From Rudanella lutea DSM 19387 (GTDB lineage Bacteria > Bacteroidota > Bacteroidia > Cytophagales > Spirosomataceae), in the NCBI RefSeq assembly GCF_000383955.1, contig NZ_KB913013.1, positions 2,772,694-2,836,693 of the forward strand: 64,000 bases of DNA, read 5' to 3'. Position 1 is the first letter of the stretch, and each line of letters starts with the position of its first letter. A model generated the notes under the pieces. It was given only the letters and a program-made list of their open reading frames with translations. It made no database searches and was not told the DNA's origin. Made by a program: the position numbers and the translations under genes. This document shows positions 24,491 through 33,900 of this stretch, in pieces.

Positions 24491-26266
24491 TTAGCGCACG
24501 GTCAGGGCTTCCTTCCGCTCGCCAATCTGCTGCCGCCACATGGCATAGTACAGGCCGCGCTGTTCGAGCAGCTCGGTATGCCCGCCCTGCTCCACAACGT
24601 TGCCTTTTTCGAGCACAAAAATGCGGTCGGCGTGCAGAATGGTGCTCAGCCGGTGGGCAATCAGAATGGTGATGTGCTGCCGCGAGGCCGACAACCGACG
24701 GACGGTATTGGTGATCTCTTCTTCGGTGAGCGAGTCGAGCGCCGAGGTAGCTTCGTCGAACACGAGCAGGGCGGGCTGCCGCAACAGGGCTCGCGCAATG
24801 CTCAACCGCTGTTTTTCGCCCCCCGACACTTTTACGCCCCCTTCGCCAATGACCGTGTCGAGCCCCTGCGGAGCGCGGGCCAGCAACGAATCGGCCGCGG
24901 CCTGATGCAGAGCCTGCAAACATTCCTCGTCGGTTGCCTGCGGAGCCACAAACCGGAGGTTTTCGCGGATGGTACCGGCAAAAAGTTGGGTATCCTGCGT
25001 CACAAAGCCGATCTGCTCGCGCAGCTCATCCATATTGATTTCGTTGTTTGGAACGCCGTTGTACCGAATATGCCCCAACAGCGGAGGGTAAAGCCCTACC
25101 AGCAGTTTCACGAGTGTCGTTTTGCCCGAGCCCGACGGCCCCACGAAGGCAATGGTCTCGCCCGTTTTGACCCCAAACGAAATCCCATTGAGCGCGGGCG
25201 AGTTGGCCGTAAGGTGTTTGAAATGTACGCCATCGAACGACAGCTGCTCGATAGTCCCGATGGGCCGCGGATGGGCCGGGCGCACCTCTTTCGGGGTGTC
25301 TAAGATCCGGGCAAAATTAGCCAGCGATGCTTCGGTTTCGCGGTAGATATTGATGATGTTGCCCAGCTCCTGCAACGGCCCGAAAATGGCAAACGAGTAA
25401 ATAAACAGGGAGAAAAACTCACCGACCGTAATGCGACCCTGCACCACCAGAAACAGCATAAACAACATAATAGTGTTGCGCAGCAGGTTGACAAACGTAC
25501 CCTGCACAAACGACAGTGACCGGATGTAACGCACTTTTTTAAGTTCGAGCTTCAGAATTTTCTCCGTGGTGCCGTTGAGCCGCTCGGTCTCCTGTTGGGC
25601 AAGGCCCAGGCTTTTGACCAGTTCGATGTTGCGCAGGCTCTCGGTAGTAGAGCCAGCCAGGGCGGTGGTTTCGGCCACGATATTCTTTTGCACCACCTTG
25701 ATTTTGCGGCTCAGCAACGAGCTCACAAACCCCAGCAACGGGATGGTCAGGAAGTAAGCCGGGGCAATAGGCCAATACACCGTACTGGCGTACCACATCA
25801 CAAACACAATGCCTACCACCGAGGTAAACAGGATATTGACAAACGCCTGAATGAGCTTTTCTACATCGGCCCGAACTTTCTGGAGAATACCCAGGGTCTC
25901 GCCCGAACGCTGATCTTCAAACACCTGATAGGGCAAATCGAGCGAGTGGCGCAGGCCATCGGAGTAAAGCCGTGCCCCCAGCCGCTGCGTGATGACGTTG
26001 ACGTAGTAATCCTGAAAATTTTTGGCAATGCGGCTCACCATAGCCACGCCCAGCGCTTGCAGAATGAGTATGCCCGCGCCCCCGGTCAGGAAATCGGCAA
26101 AGGTGGTTTGGGGTAATACTGCCCCCTCTTTAACCACATACTGATCAATGATTTTGCGAAAAATGTACGGGTCGAGCAGGGAAAAGATCTGGTTAATAGC
26201 AGCCAGTAGCAACGCCAGTAGCAATAAACCCCAGTAATGGCGTAAATACGAGTAAAGTAGCTTCAT
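24491..26266 (-). CDS. ABC exporter, fused permease and ATPase
   Basis: The protein has 591 residues from [20 protein letters not shown]; 50 in-frame residues upstream lack family similarity. Six membrane helices (residues about 1-300) precede an ATPase domain with Walker [14 protein letters not shown], the signature [17 protein letters not shown] and Walker [13 protein letters not shown]. It is a half-size exporter acting as a dimer in the inner membrane, MsbA/MdlB-like. The substrate could be lipid, drug or a secreted metabolite; a link to the nearby NRPS product is only a guess. Divergent from the glycosyltransferase at 26452. Confidence 0.93.
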   Translation of the reverse strand: MKLLYSYLRHYWGLLLLALLLAAINQIFSLLDPYIFRKIIDQYVVKEGAVLPQTTFADFLTGGAGILILQALGVAMVSRIAKNFQDYYVNVITQRLGARLYSDGLRHSLDLPYQVFEDQRSGETLGILQKVRADVEKLIQAFVNILFTSVVGIVFVMWYASTVYWPIAPAYFLTIPLLGFVSSLLSRKIKVVQKNIVAETTALAGSTTESLRNIELVKSLGLAQQETERLNGTTEKILKLELKKVRYIRSLSFVQGTFVNLLRNTIMLFMLFLVVQGRITVGEFFSLFIYSFAIFGPLQELGNIINIYRETEASLANFARILDTPKEVRPAHPRPIGTIEQLSFDGVHFKHLTANSPALNGISFGVKTGETIAFVGPSGSGKTTLVKLLVGLYPPLLGHIRYNGVPNNEINMDELREQIGFVTQDTQLFAGTIRENLRFVAPQATDEECLQALHQAAADSLLARAPQGLDTVIGEGGVKVSGGEKQRLSIARALLRQPALLVFDEATSALDSLTEEEITNTVRRLSASRQHITILIAHRLSTILHADRIFVLEKGNVVEQGGHTELLEQRGLYYAMWRQQIGERKEALTVR

Positions 26267-26451
26267 AGTATGTGTTGGTAGCGTAGTGATAGCCAGAGCA
26301 GGAGCGGTCTGACTGTTGGGTAAACCCGCCGAGACGCAAAATAGTGGCATGTCCCTGTCACTTATTTTCTGGGAGTCAGATGGTTGCTTTGCTAACGTTT
26401 TTGCGTCAAAACCCAAAGGGCTTCAACCAACCGCAGGAAGCCCCGCACGGT

Positions 26452-27639
26452 ATGGATATTCTCGCTTTCCTCTGGTATATTCTGATTGGTTTTCTGGTGT
26501 TTAATGTCGGCTACGTGGCCATTTGCGCCATCGCAGGCCGGTTTGGCCGGCCCGACGATATAGAGCCAACTCCGCTTCAGACGGTCTTCCGAAAAATTGC
26601 CGTACTTATCCCGGCGTATAAAGAAGATGCCGTCATCATCGACTCGGTACGGGCGAATTTGCAGCAGACCTACCCCACCGACCGGTTCGATCTGGTCGTG
26701 ATTGCCGACTCACTCAGCCCCGAAACGCTGAGCCAGCTGGCCACTTTCCCGATCCGGGTGGTACCCGTGGTGTTTGAGCAATCGACCGTGACAAAGGCCA
26801 TCAACGCGGGTTTGGCCGCCATTGCACCTGAACCCTACGACATAGTGGCCGTTTCGGACGCCGACAATCATATGGCTCCTGATTTTCTGGAGCGCATCAA
26901 CGCGGCCTTTGGCGGAGGCTGGCGAGCCGTGCAGGGGCACCGGGTTGCGAAAAACAGCCATGCCGGTGTGGCCGTGCTCGATGCAGTCAGCGAAGAGATC
27001 AACAACCATATTTTTCGGAAAGGGGTGCGGGCTCTGGGCCTTTCGAGCGCCCTGATAGGCTCAGGTATGGCCTTCGACCCGGCGCTCATGCGGGCGGCTA
27101 TGGCCGGGCAAACCACCACGGGCGGCTACGACAAAGAACTGGAAATGAACCTTTTGCTGGCAGGCCACCCCATTGCGTATCTGGAGAAAGCATTCATTTA
27201 CGACGAGAAAGTAGCCAACCCGGCGGTGTTTCAGCACCAACGTACCCGCTGGATTGCCGCCCAATGGCAGTTTCTGGTGCAGTATTTCGGGCGGGGGATG
27301 GCCAGCCTGGGCCGGGGTCAACTTGAGGGTGCCTTTAAGATACTGCAAACCCTGGTGCTACCGCGTGTACTGCTACTTGGGGTATTGGGCCTCACCACGC
27401 TACTGGGTTTTGCGGCCGGGGCAACTACCTACTGGCTTACCCCCCTTATTTTGTTACTCATTTTACTGGGTAGCTTACTACTGGCCGTGCCGCGCTACCT
27501 CTGGCAACAACTCACCCTGCGCGACCTCCTGCTCGTGCCTACGCTGATGCTTCGGTTTGCCCGGGCCGTATTCAACATGCGAAAAGCATTCAGCCGTTTT
27601 ATGCACACCCCCCACGCGGCCAAGCACTCCAATTCCTGA
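26452..27639 (+). CDS. Membrane family 2 glycosyltransferase
   Basis: The protein has 395 residues from MDILAFLWYILIGFLVFNVG, where the first membrane segment begins; an upstream in-frame Met at 26344 is less likely. The GT-A domain has IAVLIPAYKEDAVI, AVSDADNHM (DxD-like) and ERINAAFGGGWRAVQGH, then QHQRTRWIAAQW, a processive GT2 (QxxRW) motif. Two C-terminal membrane segments follow. It resembles synthases that polymerise or extend glycans at the inner membrane. It opens the plus-strand run that continues through the TolC-like and Wzc-like genes to the NRPS/PKS. Confidence 0.88.
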   Translation: MDILAFLWYILIGFLVFNVGYVAICAIAGRFGRPDDIEPTPLQTVFRKIAVLIPAYKEDAVIIDSVRANLQQTYPTDRFDLVVIADSLSPETLSQLATFPIRVVPVVFEQSTVTKAINAGLAAIAPEPYDIVAVSDADNHMAPDFLERINAAFGGGWRAVQGHRVAKNSHAGVAVLDAVSEEINNHIFRKGVRALGLSSALIGSGMAFDPALMRAAMAGQTTTGGYDKELEMNLLLAGHPIAYLEKAFIYDEKVANPAVFQHQRTRWIAAQWQFLVQYFGRGMASLGRGQLEGAFKILQTLVLPRVLLLGVLGLTTLLGFAAGATTYWLTPLILLLILLGSLLLAVPRYLWQQLTLRDLLLVPTLMLRFARAVFNMRKAFSRFMHTPHAAKHSNS

Positions 27640-27682
27640 ATCGGCCCATCCCCAAAAATTGGCAAAAAGGATTAACATGAAC

Positions 27683-27709
27683 GACGTGACATAATGCCGA
27701 AACCACGTC
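27683..27709. promoter_or_regulatory. Inverted repeat upstream of the TolC-like gene
   Basis: GACGTG at 27683-27688 and CACGTC at 27704-27709 form a six-base dyad with a 15-nt spacer, about 77 nt before the start codon. It may be an operator; the short half-sites allow chance occurrence. Confidence 0.25.
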
Positions 27710-27785
27710 AAAAGAATGCAGCCACTCACATACCCAGTTACAGCAATCAAGCCCATAACTTGTGTATAATCATTTGTTAAAGAGC

Positions 27786-28580
27786 ATGATGGTAAAGCAT
27801 CTGGTTATCAGTCTATTTTTCCTACTGATAATCTTATTCCATTCGGTTTGCCTGGCGCAGCGACCGAATTCGCGCAATCGAGTCTCGTTCGGGCAATCAG
27901 TCGGGATCGTCAACGACAGCACATTTCTGGATGTAGACCAGGACATTGCCGTGCAGCTTATGCCGTTCGATGACCTGGTCAAGATGGCCGTTTCGTACTC
28001 TCCCCTGATTAAGTACCAGAACGAAGTGACCAACTCGCTCGGCTCCGCCCGCGACCTGTCGAAGGTACAGATTCTGCAAAACGCGTCGGGTTTCGCCAAC
28101 TATTCGGGTGGCAACCAGTCGTTAGTGACAACGAGCCTTCTGCAAAAAGGCGACCAACTGGGGCAGATTGCCAACGGCTACCGCTTCGGTGTCGACTTCC
28201 GGGTGTCGCTTTATGATCTGTTTGGTCGGAAACATCAGATCAAACAGGCGACGGCCAATTACCGGGCTTCGGAGATTCAGAAAGACATCATTGAGCAGCA
28301 GATTCGCCGGGAACTGATCACCATCTATCAGGACATGATTACGGCCCAGCAGATTCTGAAACTCCGACTCACCGACGAACAGGCCGCCCTGGCTGCCCTG
28401 CGCATTGTGGAAGCCGAAAATCAGAAAGGCCGAGCTACCAGCGAAGCCATATCGACGGCCACCAACCGGTACATCGAGTCGAAGGTGGTGACTGAGCAGG
28501 TCAAAGGAGAGTTCCTGAAAAACGTCCACCAGTTTGAGTCATTAGTGGGCGTTCCTATCCAACGTATGAAACGATTCTGA
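27786..28580 (+). CDS. TolC-like outer membrane protein, single repeat
   Basis: The protein has about 264 residues from MMVKHLVISLFFLLI; an ATG at 27762 is also in frame. A signal peptide ends at CLAQ. Then come PFDDLVKMAVSYSPLIKYQNEV, VDFRVSLYDLFGRKHQIKQA and a long alpha-helical region, as in one half of a TolC repeat. Canonical TolC has two such halves in about 450 residues, so this is a half-length form that may work with a partner. It lies two bases before the Wzc-like gene and so probably provides the export pore for that system; a Wza-type SLBB protein is absent. Confidence 0.8.
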   Translation: MMVKHLVISLFFLLIILFHSVCLAQRPNSRNRVSFGQSVGIVNDSTFLDVDQDIAVQLMPFDDLVKMAVSYSPLIKYQNEVTNSLGSARDLSKVQILQNASGFANYSGGNQSLVTTSLLQKGDQLGQIANGYRFGVDFRVSLYDLFGRKHQIKQATANYRASEIQKDIIEQQIRRELITIYQDMITAQQILKLRLTDEQAALAALRIVEAENQKGRATSEAISTATNRYIESKVVTEQVKGEFLKNVHQFESLVGVPIQRMKRF

Positions 28581-28582
28581 AA

Positions 28583-30769
28583 ATGAATATCGAGGTCTTA
28601 CTCCGGTTGCTGAAACAGCACCTGATCTGGTTTATTGTCTTGCCGCTACTCACAGCCGGCATGGCGTTTTATGCGACCCGCAACGAGGTAAAAACCTACA
28701 TTTCGTACGCGTCGTTGTACACGGGTCTGTCGTCGGGCTACTCGATCACGTCGGACCAGCGCCCTTCGTTCGGCGATCAGTCGGCGAGTGCGTTCGACAA
28801 CATGCTCACCACCCTCAAATCAAAGGAGACTCTGCTCCGAATCGGGACTAACCTCCTGGCCGATCACCTGCAACTGAGCGAACCCGACACGCTCGTGCTT
28901 GGGCGCGCGGGCTTCGAGGATTTGCAACAGGCGTTTCCGACCGATTGGCGACTCATACTGCCCATTTACGGCAACGTGACCGACCTGCGCCGGGCCATCG
29001 ACAGCCTGGCCAAGGTACCCACCGACAACCCGGTGAAGCAGTTGCTCCTCAAGTCAGAGCTGCCTTACTCGATTCTGGTTATCGGCGAAAAGCTGGACGC
29101 TACCTCCCGCAAAAACACCAACGACGTGATGCTGCTGGAGTACGAGGCCAACGACCCGGCCGTAGCCCAACGTACGCTGGTACACGCCATCTCGATTCTG
29201 AATGAGCGGTACTCGACCCTCAAAACGGCCGAAACGAACTCGGTTGTGGGGTATTACGAAGACAAGCTCAAAGAAGCCAAAGCCGCCCTCGACAAGGCCG
29301 AGGGTAATTTGCAGGCATTCAGCATACAGCACCGGGTGCTCGATTACGACGAAGAGGCCCGCAACGTGGCTGCCTCCCGCGAAGCCCTCGTGGGCGAATA
29401 CAACGAAGAGCTGATGCGCCGGAATGCGGCCAAGGCTGCTATGGAAGCCCTCCGGTCGAGAATGGGTCAGCAGGGAACCATCAAAAAAGTCAACAACGAC
29501 CTTTCGGAGAAACAGCGTAAACTGGCTCAGGCCGAAGCGCAACTGGCCAACGCCCGGGCGTATAACCAACCCAAGCCCGTGATTACGCGCTTGCAGACGA
29601 AAGTAAAACAGGCCGAAGACGAACTGAAAGCCAGCGCCCAACGGTACGATGCCGCCACGACCACCGACGAATCGGTGCCGCAACAGACCATTAGTGCCGA
29701 TCTGCTGGCCAAAACCCTTGAGTACGAAGAATCAGCGGCCCGGCTGGAAGTGTACCAGCGTCGGATCAGCGAGTTAGACAACAAAACGAGTCAGTTCAGC
29801 CCACTGGGAGCGCAGCTGCGACAATTGAAGCGCGACCTGAGCGTAGCCGAGAAAGAGTACTTCGACCTGCTCCAGCACGTGGATCAGTCGCGGACCAAAC
29901 GGCAGGATGTAGCCGGGGGCAAACTCGAACCGCTCGACGCGCCCGACTACCCGCTGCTCCCACAACCTTCCAAACGGCTTCAACTGATTATTGTCGGGTT
30001 CGGTGTCGGCATATTTCTGGCTCTGTTGCTGACGGCCCTCCGGTTCTGGCTCAACAAGAGCCTCAACTCGCCCGAGCAGGCCGAGCGGCAGATTGGCCTG
30101 CCTATGACGGCCATTTTCCCGACGGTGAAAAAGCCTATGGTGTATTCCCGCGTGACCCGCACAGCCCGCACCATGTTTGAGCAGTTGTTCAACGCCATCA
30201 ATATCGAAATTGCCCAGAGCCGAGACAAACCGTACCCGCCCGTACTGACCCTATTCAGTATTCGGGGGAAGCAGGGTAAATCGTGGGTGGCCGAGGGCCT
30301 CAACCGGCTGTACACCGACGCCGACCAGCGGGTGGCCTATTGCTACCCCCGGCAAAGTCCGAAAGAACGGCGGGTGTACAAAAACGGGGTTACCCTGTTT
30401 CCGTACACCGTTCGGGCCGACTTCATGAACGTGACGAGCCTTGAGTACCTCATCGACCACGATCATGACTTCGACCCCTCGCAGTTCGACCGGGTGGTGC
30501 TGGAACTGCCCCCGCTCATCAGCAATCAGATTCCGGTATATCTGATGAAAGAAAGCGTACTATCGCTGCTGGTGGTGGATGCGCAAAGTAGCTGGGGCCG
30601 GGCCGAAAAACAACTCCTGAACCTGTACGCCCGTGTCACCAACCAACCTATGCTGGTGGTACTGAACCGGGTGGGGGGCGATCTGTTGCAGATTACCCCA
30701 CCCGCCGATGTCAAGCAGGCTCCTGTGTACCGCGATCAAACGTTACAGCCGCAACGCTACGAATCGTAG
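28583..30769 (+). CDS. Wzc/GumC-like polysaccharide co-polymerase with degenerate kinase domain
   Basis: The protein has 728 residues. The first membrane segment (about 14-33) and the second (about 465-490) frame a periplasmic coiled-coil region, as in Wzz/Wzc chain-length regulators. The C-terminal cytoplasmic domain resembles a BY-kinase. Its P-loop SIRGKQGKSWVAEGL (about 558) keeps GKS but lacks the PGEGKS form, the Walker A-prime strand reads VVLELPP without the Asp, and the tail has no Tyr cluster. Nucleotide binding is doubtful and phosphorylation unlikely. It is transcribed with the TolC-like gene and precedes the NRPS/PKS by 135 nt. Confidence 0.85.
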   Translation: MNIEVLLRLLKQHLIWFIVLPLLTAGMAFYATRNEVKTYISYASLYTGLSSGYSITSDQRPSFGDQSASAFDNMLTTLKSKETLLRIGTNLLADHLQLSEPDTLVLGRAGFEDLQQAFPTDWRLILPIYGNVTDLRRAIDSLAKVPTDNPVKQLLLKSELPYSILVIGEKLDATSRKNTNDVMLLEYEANDPAVAQRTLVHAISILNERYSTLKTAETNSVVGYYEDKLKEAKAALDKAEGNLQAFSIQHRVLDYDEEARNVAASREALVGEYNEELMRRNAAKAAMEALRSRMGQQGTIKKVNNDLSEKQRKLAQAEAQLANARAYNQPKPVITRLQTKVKQAEDELKASAQRYDAATTTDESVPQQTISADLLAKTLEYEESAARLEVYQRRISELDNKTSQFSPLGAQLRQLKRDLSVAEKEYFDLLQHVDQSRTKRQDVAGGKLEPLDAPDYPLLPQPSKRLQLIIVGFGVGIFLALLLTALRFWLNKSLNSPEQAERQIGLPMTAIFPTVKKPMVYSRVTRTARTMFEQLFNAINIEIAQSRDKPYPPVLTLFSIRGKQGKSWVAEGLNRLYTDADQRVAYCYPRQSPKERRVYKNGVTLFPYTVRADFMNVTSLEYLIDHDHDFDPSQFDRVVLELPPLISNQIPVYLMKESVLSLLVVDAQSSWGRAEKQLLNLYARVTNQPMLVVLNRVGGDLLQITPPADVKQAPVYRDQTLQPQRYES

Positions 30770-30904
30770 AATACACCGGCGGCCGGCCGAAAACAAACCA
30801 ATCACTTACAGTTAGTTAGAATTTTAGTCTGTTAATGGGACGGGGTCAGCCTCCCCCTGAACATTACACAACGTTCTAACCTCATCATCATGTGATTCGA
30901 TCGT
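30770..30904. other. Region before the NRPS/PKS operon
   Basis: In this 135-bp gap a short G-rich/C-rich dyad (GGGG at about 30841 with CCCC at about 30853) could form a small stem, but no T-run follows. No exact TAnnTTTG box is seen. The NRPS genes may be read from their own weak promoter here or from the upstream genes. Confidence 0.35.
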
Positions 30905-33900
30905 ATGCATACATCTATCCGTCAAGAGGCTGGGATCGACGCTGTTTCCGGGTTGCGGGTGCATGGGCTTGTCGAACAGGCAGCTCGGGCACACGCTAAC
31001 CAGACAGCCGTCGTATTCGGCGACCAATCACTCACCTATCAGGCCTTAAACGACCGGGCCGACCGACTGGCGCGCGTCCTGATCCAACACGACCCGACGG
31101 CGCGCCTGATCGGCGTCAGCACCACCCGGTGTCTGGAAATGGTTGTGTCAGTTCTGGCTATCCTGAAGGCGGGCAAAGCATACCTACCCCTCGATCCAAC
31201 CTACCCCTCGGCCCGACTGGCGCAGGTCAAAGCCGATTCGGGTGTAACTACCTGCCTGGCACCGGCTTCTGACACCCACCTGTTTGCAGAGCTGGGGCTG
31301 CGGGTAATGGCGGCCGATACAACCACCGATGCGCCTGCCAGCCCGGCCGAACAGCGCTCAACCGCATACGTACTGTACACCTCGGGCTCAACCGGCCAAC
31401 CCAAAGGCGTTTGCATGGGGCATGGGCCGCTGGTCAACCTGCTTCGCTGGCAAGCCGACGCATCGGCGGCCGGTGTCGGAAGCCGCACATTGCAATTGGC
31501 TCCGCTCAGCTTCGATGTCTCGTTTCAGGAGATATTTGCCACCCTGAGTACAGGCGGTACGCTCGTACTGATCGACGATACGCTCCGGCTCGACCTGACA
31601 GCCCTATTGCATTTTATCGACGAACAGGGGATCAACCGACTTTTCGCCCCGTTTGTGGCCTTGCAATACCTTGCCGAAGCCGCTGTGGCAAGTGAGCGAT
31701 ACCCAACCTCTTTGCAGGAGGTGATGACGGCGGGCGAGCAACTGAAAATCACCCCACAGGTGGCTCAGTTTTTTACCGCACTCCCCCACTGTACCCTGTT
31801 TAATCAGTACGGCCCCACCGAGTGCCATGTGGTTACGCAGTTGACGCTCACCGGCACCCCAGCAACCTGGCCTGCCCTACCTACCATTGGCCACCCGATA
31901 CCGGGCGTGTACGTGTACATTGTCGATGAGGCCCTCAACCCCGTACCAAATGGCGAAACGGGCGAAATTTGCCTTGGTGGGGTGTGCGTTGCCGAAGGAT
32001 ACCTCAACCAGTCCCGGCTTACCGACGAGAAATTTACCCTCCTGACCGCGCCCGATCACGCACCCGTACGCGTGTACCGTACCGGCGACCTGGGCCGCGT
32101 TCTGCCCGATGGCTCGATTGATTTTCTGGGTCGTCGCGACGATCAGGTGAAGATTCGGGGGCACCGGGTCGAGCTGGGCGAAATTGAAGTAGTCATCAGC
32201 AGCCTGGAAGGCATTCGGCAGGTGGTAGTGGTAACCCGTGAAGGTGCTGGCAGTCAGCACCAGATCGTTGCTTACGTCGTTGCCGACGAAGAACGGACAA
32301 GCCCGGCCGACCTCCGAAAAACGTTGCAAAGCCGTCTGCCCGAGTACATGATGCCCTCGGCGTTTGTCTGGCTTCCCGACCTGCCCCGTACCACCAGTGG
32401 CAAGGTAGACAAGAAAGGACTGCCCGCGCCTGAACGCCAACGCCCCGACACCCTTGGGCCGTTTCGGCAGGCACGTACCCCGCTCGAAAAACAGCTTGCC
32501 CGCATCTGGGGTGAGGTGCTACACCTGGACGAAGTAGGTCTGGACGACCGGTTTTTCGACCTGGGGGGTAACTCGCTGCTGGCGCAACGGCTGGTGGCGG
32601 CTCTGCGGCAACAAGGTCATACCCTATCCGTCACGAAGCTGTACCGGTTTCCGACCGTAGCCGGTATAGCGCAGGTGCTGGGGCAAGCAGCCCCGCCCGA
32701 CGTTGCACCTTCCGATGCCCTCAGGCAGCCGAGCACTCGCCAAGCCGCCGGCGACATCGCCATTATTGGCCTCTCAGGGCGGTTTCCGGGTGCGACTACC
32801 CTCACCGAGCTCTGGCAGGTGCTGGTTGAGGGCCGGGAAACCACTCAGTTTTTCAGCGAAGCCGAACTCGACCCCTCCCTACCCGCTTCGGTGCGGCAAG
32901 ACCCCTCGTACGTAAAAGCGCGGGGTATTCTGGAAAACGTCGACGGGTTTGACGCCCACTTTTTTGAGTTAACACCGGCCGTGGCCCAACTCATGGACCC
33001 GCAGCAACGGCTGTTTCTGGAAATTGCGGCCGAAGCGCTGGAGCAAACCGGCTACCTGAAACCAAACCATGGCCAGAAAGTAGGCGTTTTCGCCGGGTCC
33101 GGCAACAACACCTATTTCCCCAACAACGTACAGCCCAACACCCGGTTGGTTGATGCCGTAGGTAGCTTTCAGGTGATGACCCTGAATGAGAAAGATTACA
33201 TTGCCTCGCGCACGGCTTACCAGCTAAACCTCAAGGGACCGGCCGTCAGTGTGTACGCTGCCTGTTCCACCTCCCTGCTGGCGATTGCACAGGCCGTACA
33301 AAGCCTTCGGAGTGGGCAGTGCGATGTAGCCCTGGCGGGGGGAGTCAGTATCACGGTGCCCATCAAAAGCGGCCATTTGTATCAGGAAGGAGCCATGTTC
33401 AGCCGCGACGGGCACTGTCGGCCGTTCGACGCCGACGCGCAGGGCACCGTTTTCAGCGATGGTGCGGGCGTTGTTCTCCTCAAACCGCTCGAAGCCGCTC
33501 AACGCGATGGCGACACCATTTGGGCGGTGGTGAAAGGTGCGGGTGTAAACAACGATGGGGGTGGCAAAGGAGGGTTTACGGCCCCCAGCGCCGAGGGGCA
33601 GGCCGAGGCTATTCGGATGGCCCTGAACGATGCGGGCGTCGGCCCTGAGCACATCAGCTACGTAGAGGCTCACGGTACCGCCACGCCACTCGGCGACCCC
33701 ATCGAGGTTGAGGGATTGACACTGGCTTTTGGCCCAAACGTACCTAAACAGCAATGCGCAATTAGCTCCATCAAGAGCAATATGGGCCACCTGACGGCCG
33801 CTTCGGGTGTAGCCGGGGTGATCAAAACGGTGCTGGCGCTGCGGCACCGGCAATTACCGCCCTCCCTGCATTTCAAACGGCCTAATCCGGCCATCGACTT

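Noticed and set aside
24491-26266. ABC exporter as the dedicated exporter of the NRPS/PKS product
   Set aside because: It is in another operon, on the other strand and next to a cyclophilin gene; nothing in the sequence ties it to that pathway.
30830-30862. GGGG/CCCC dyad before the NRPS/PKS gene as a terminator or riboswitch
   Set aside because: Stem of about four pairs, no T-run and no known riboswitch pattern.
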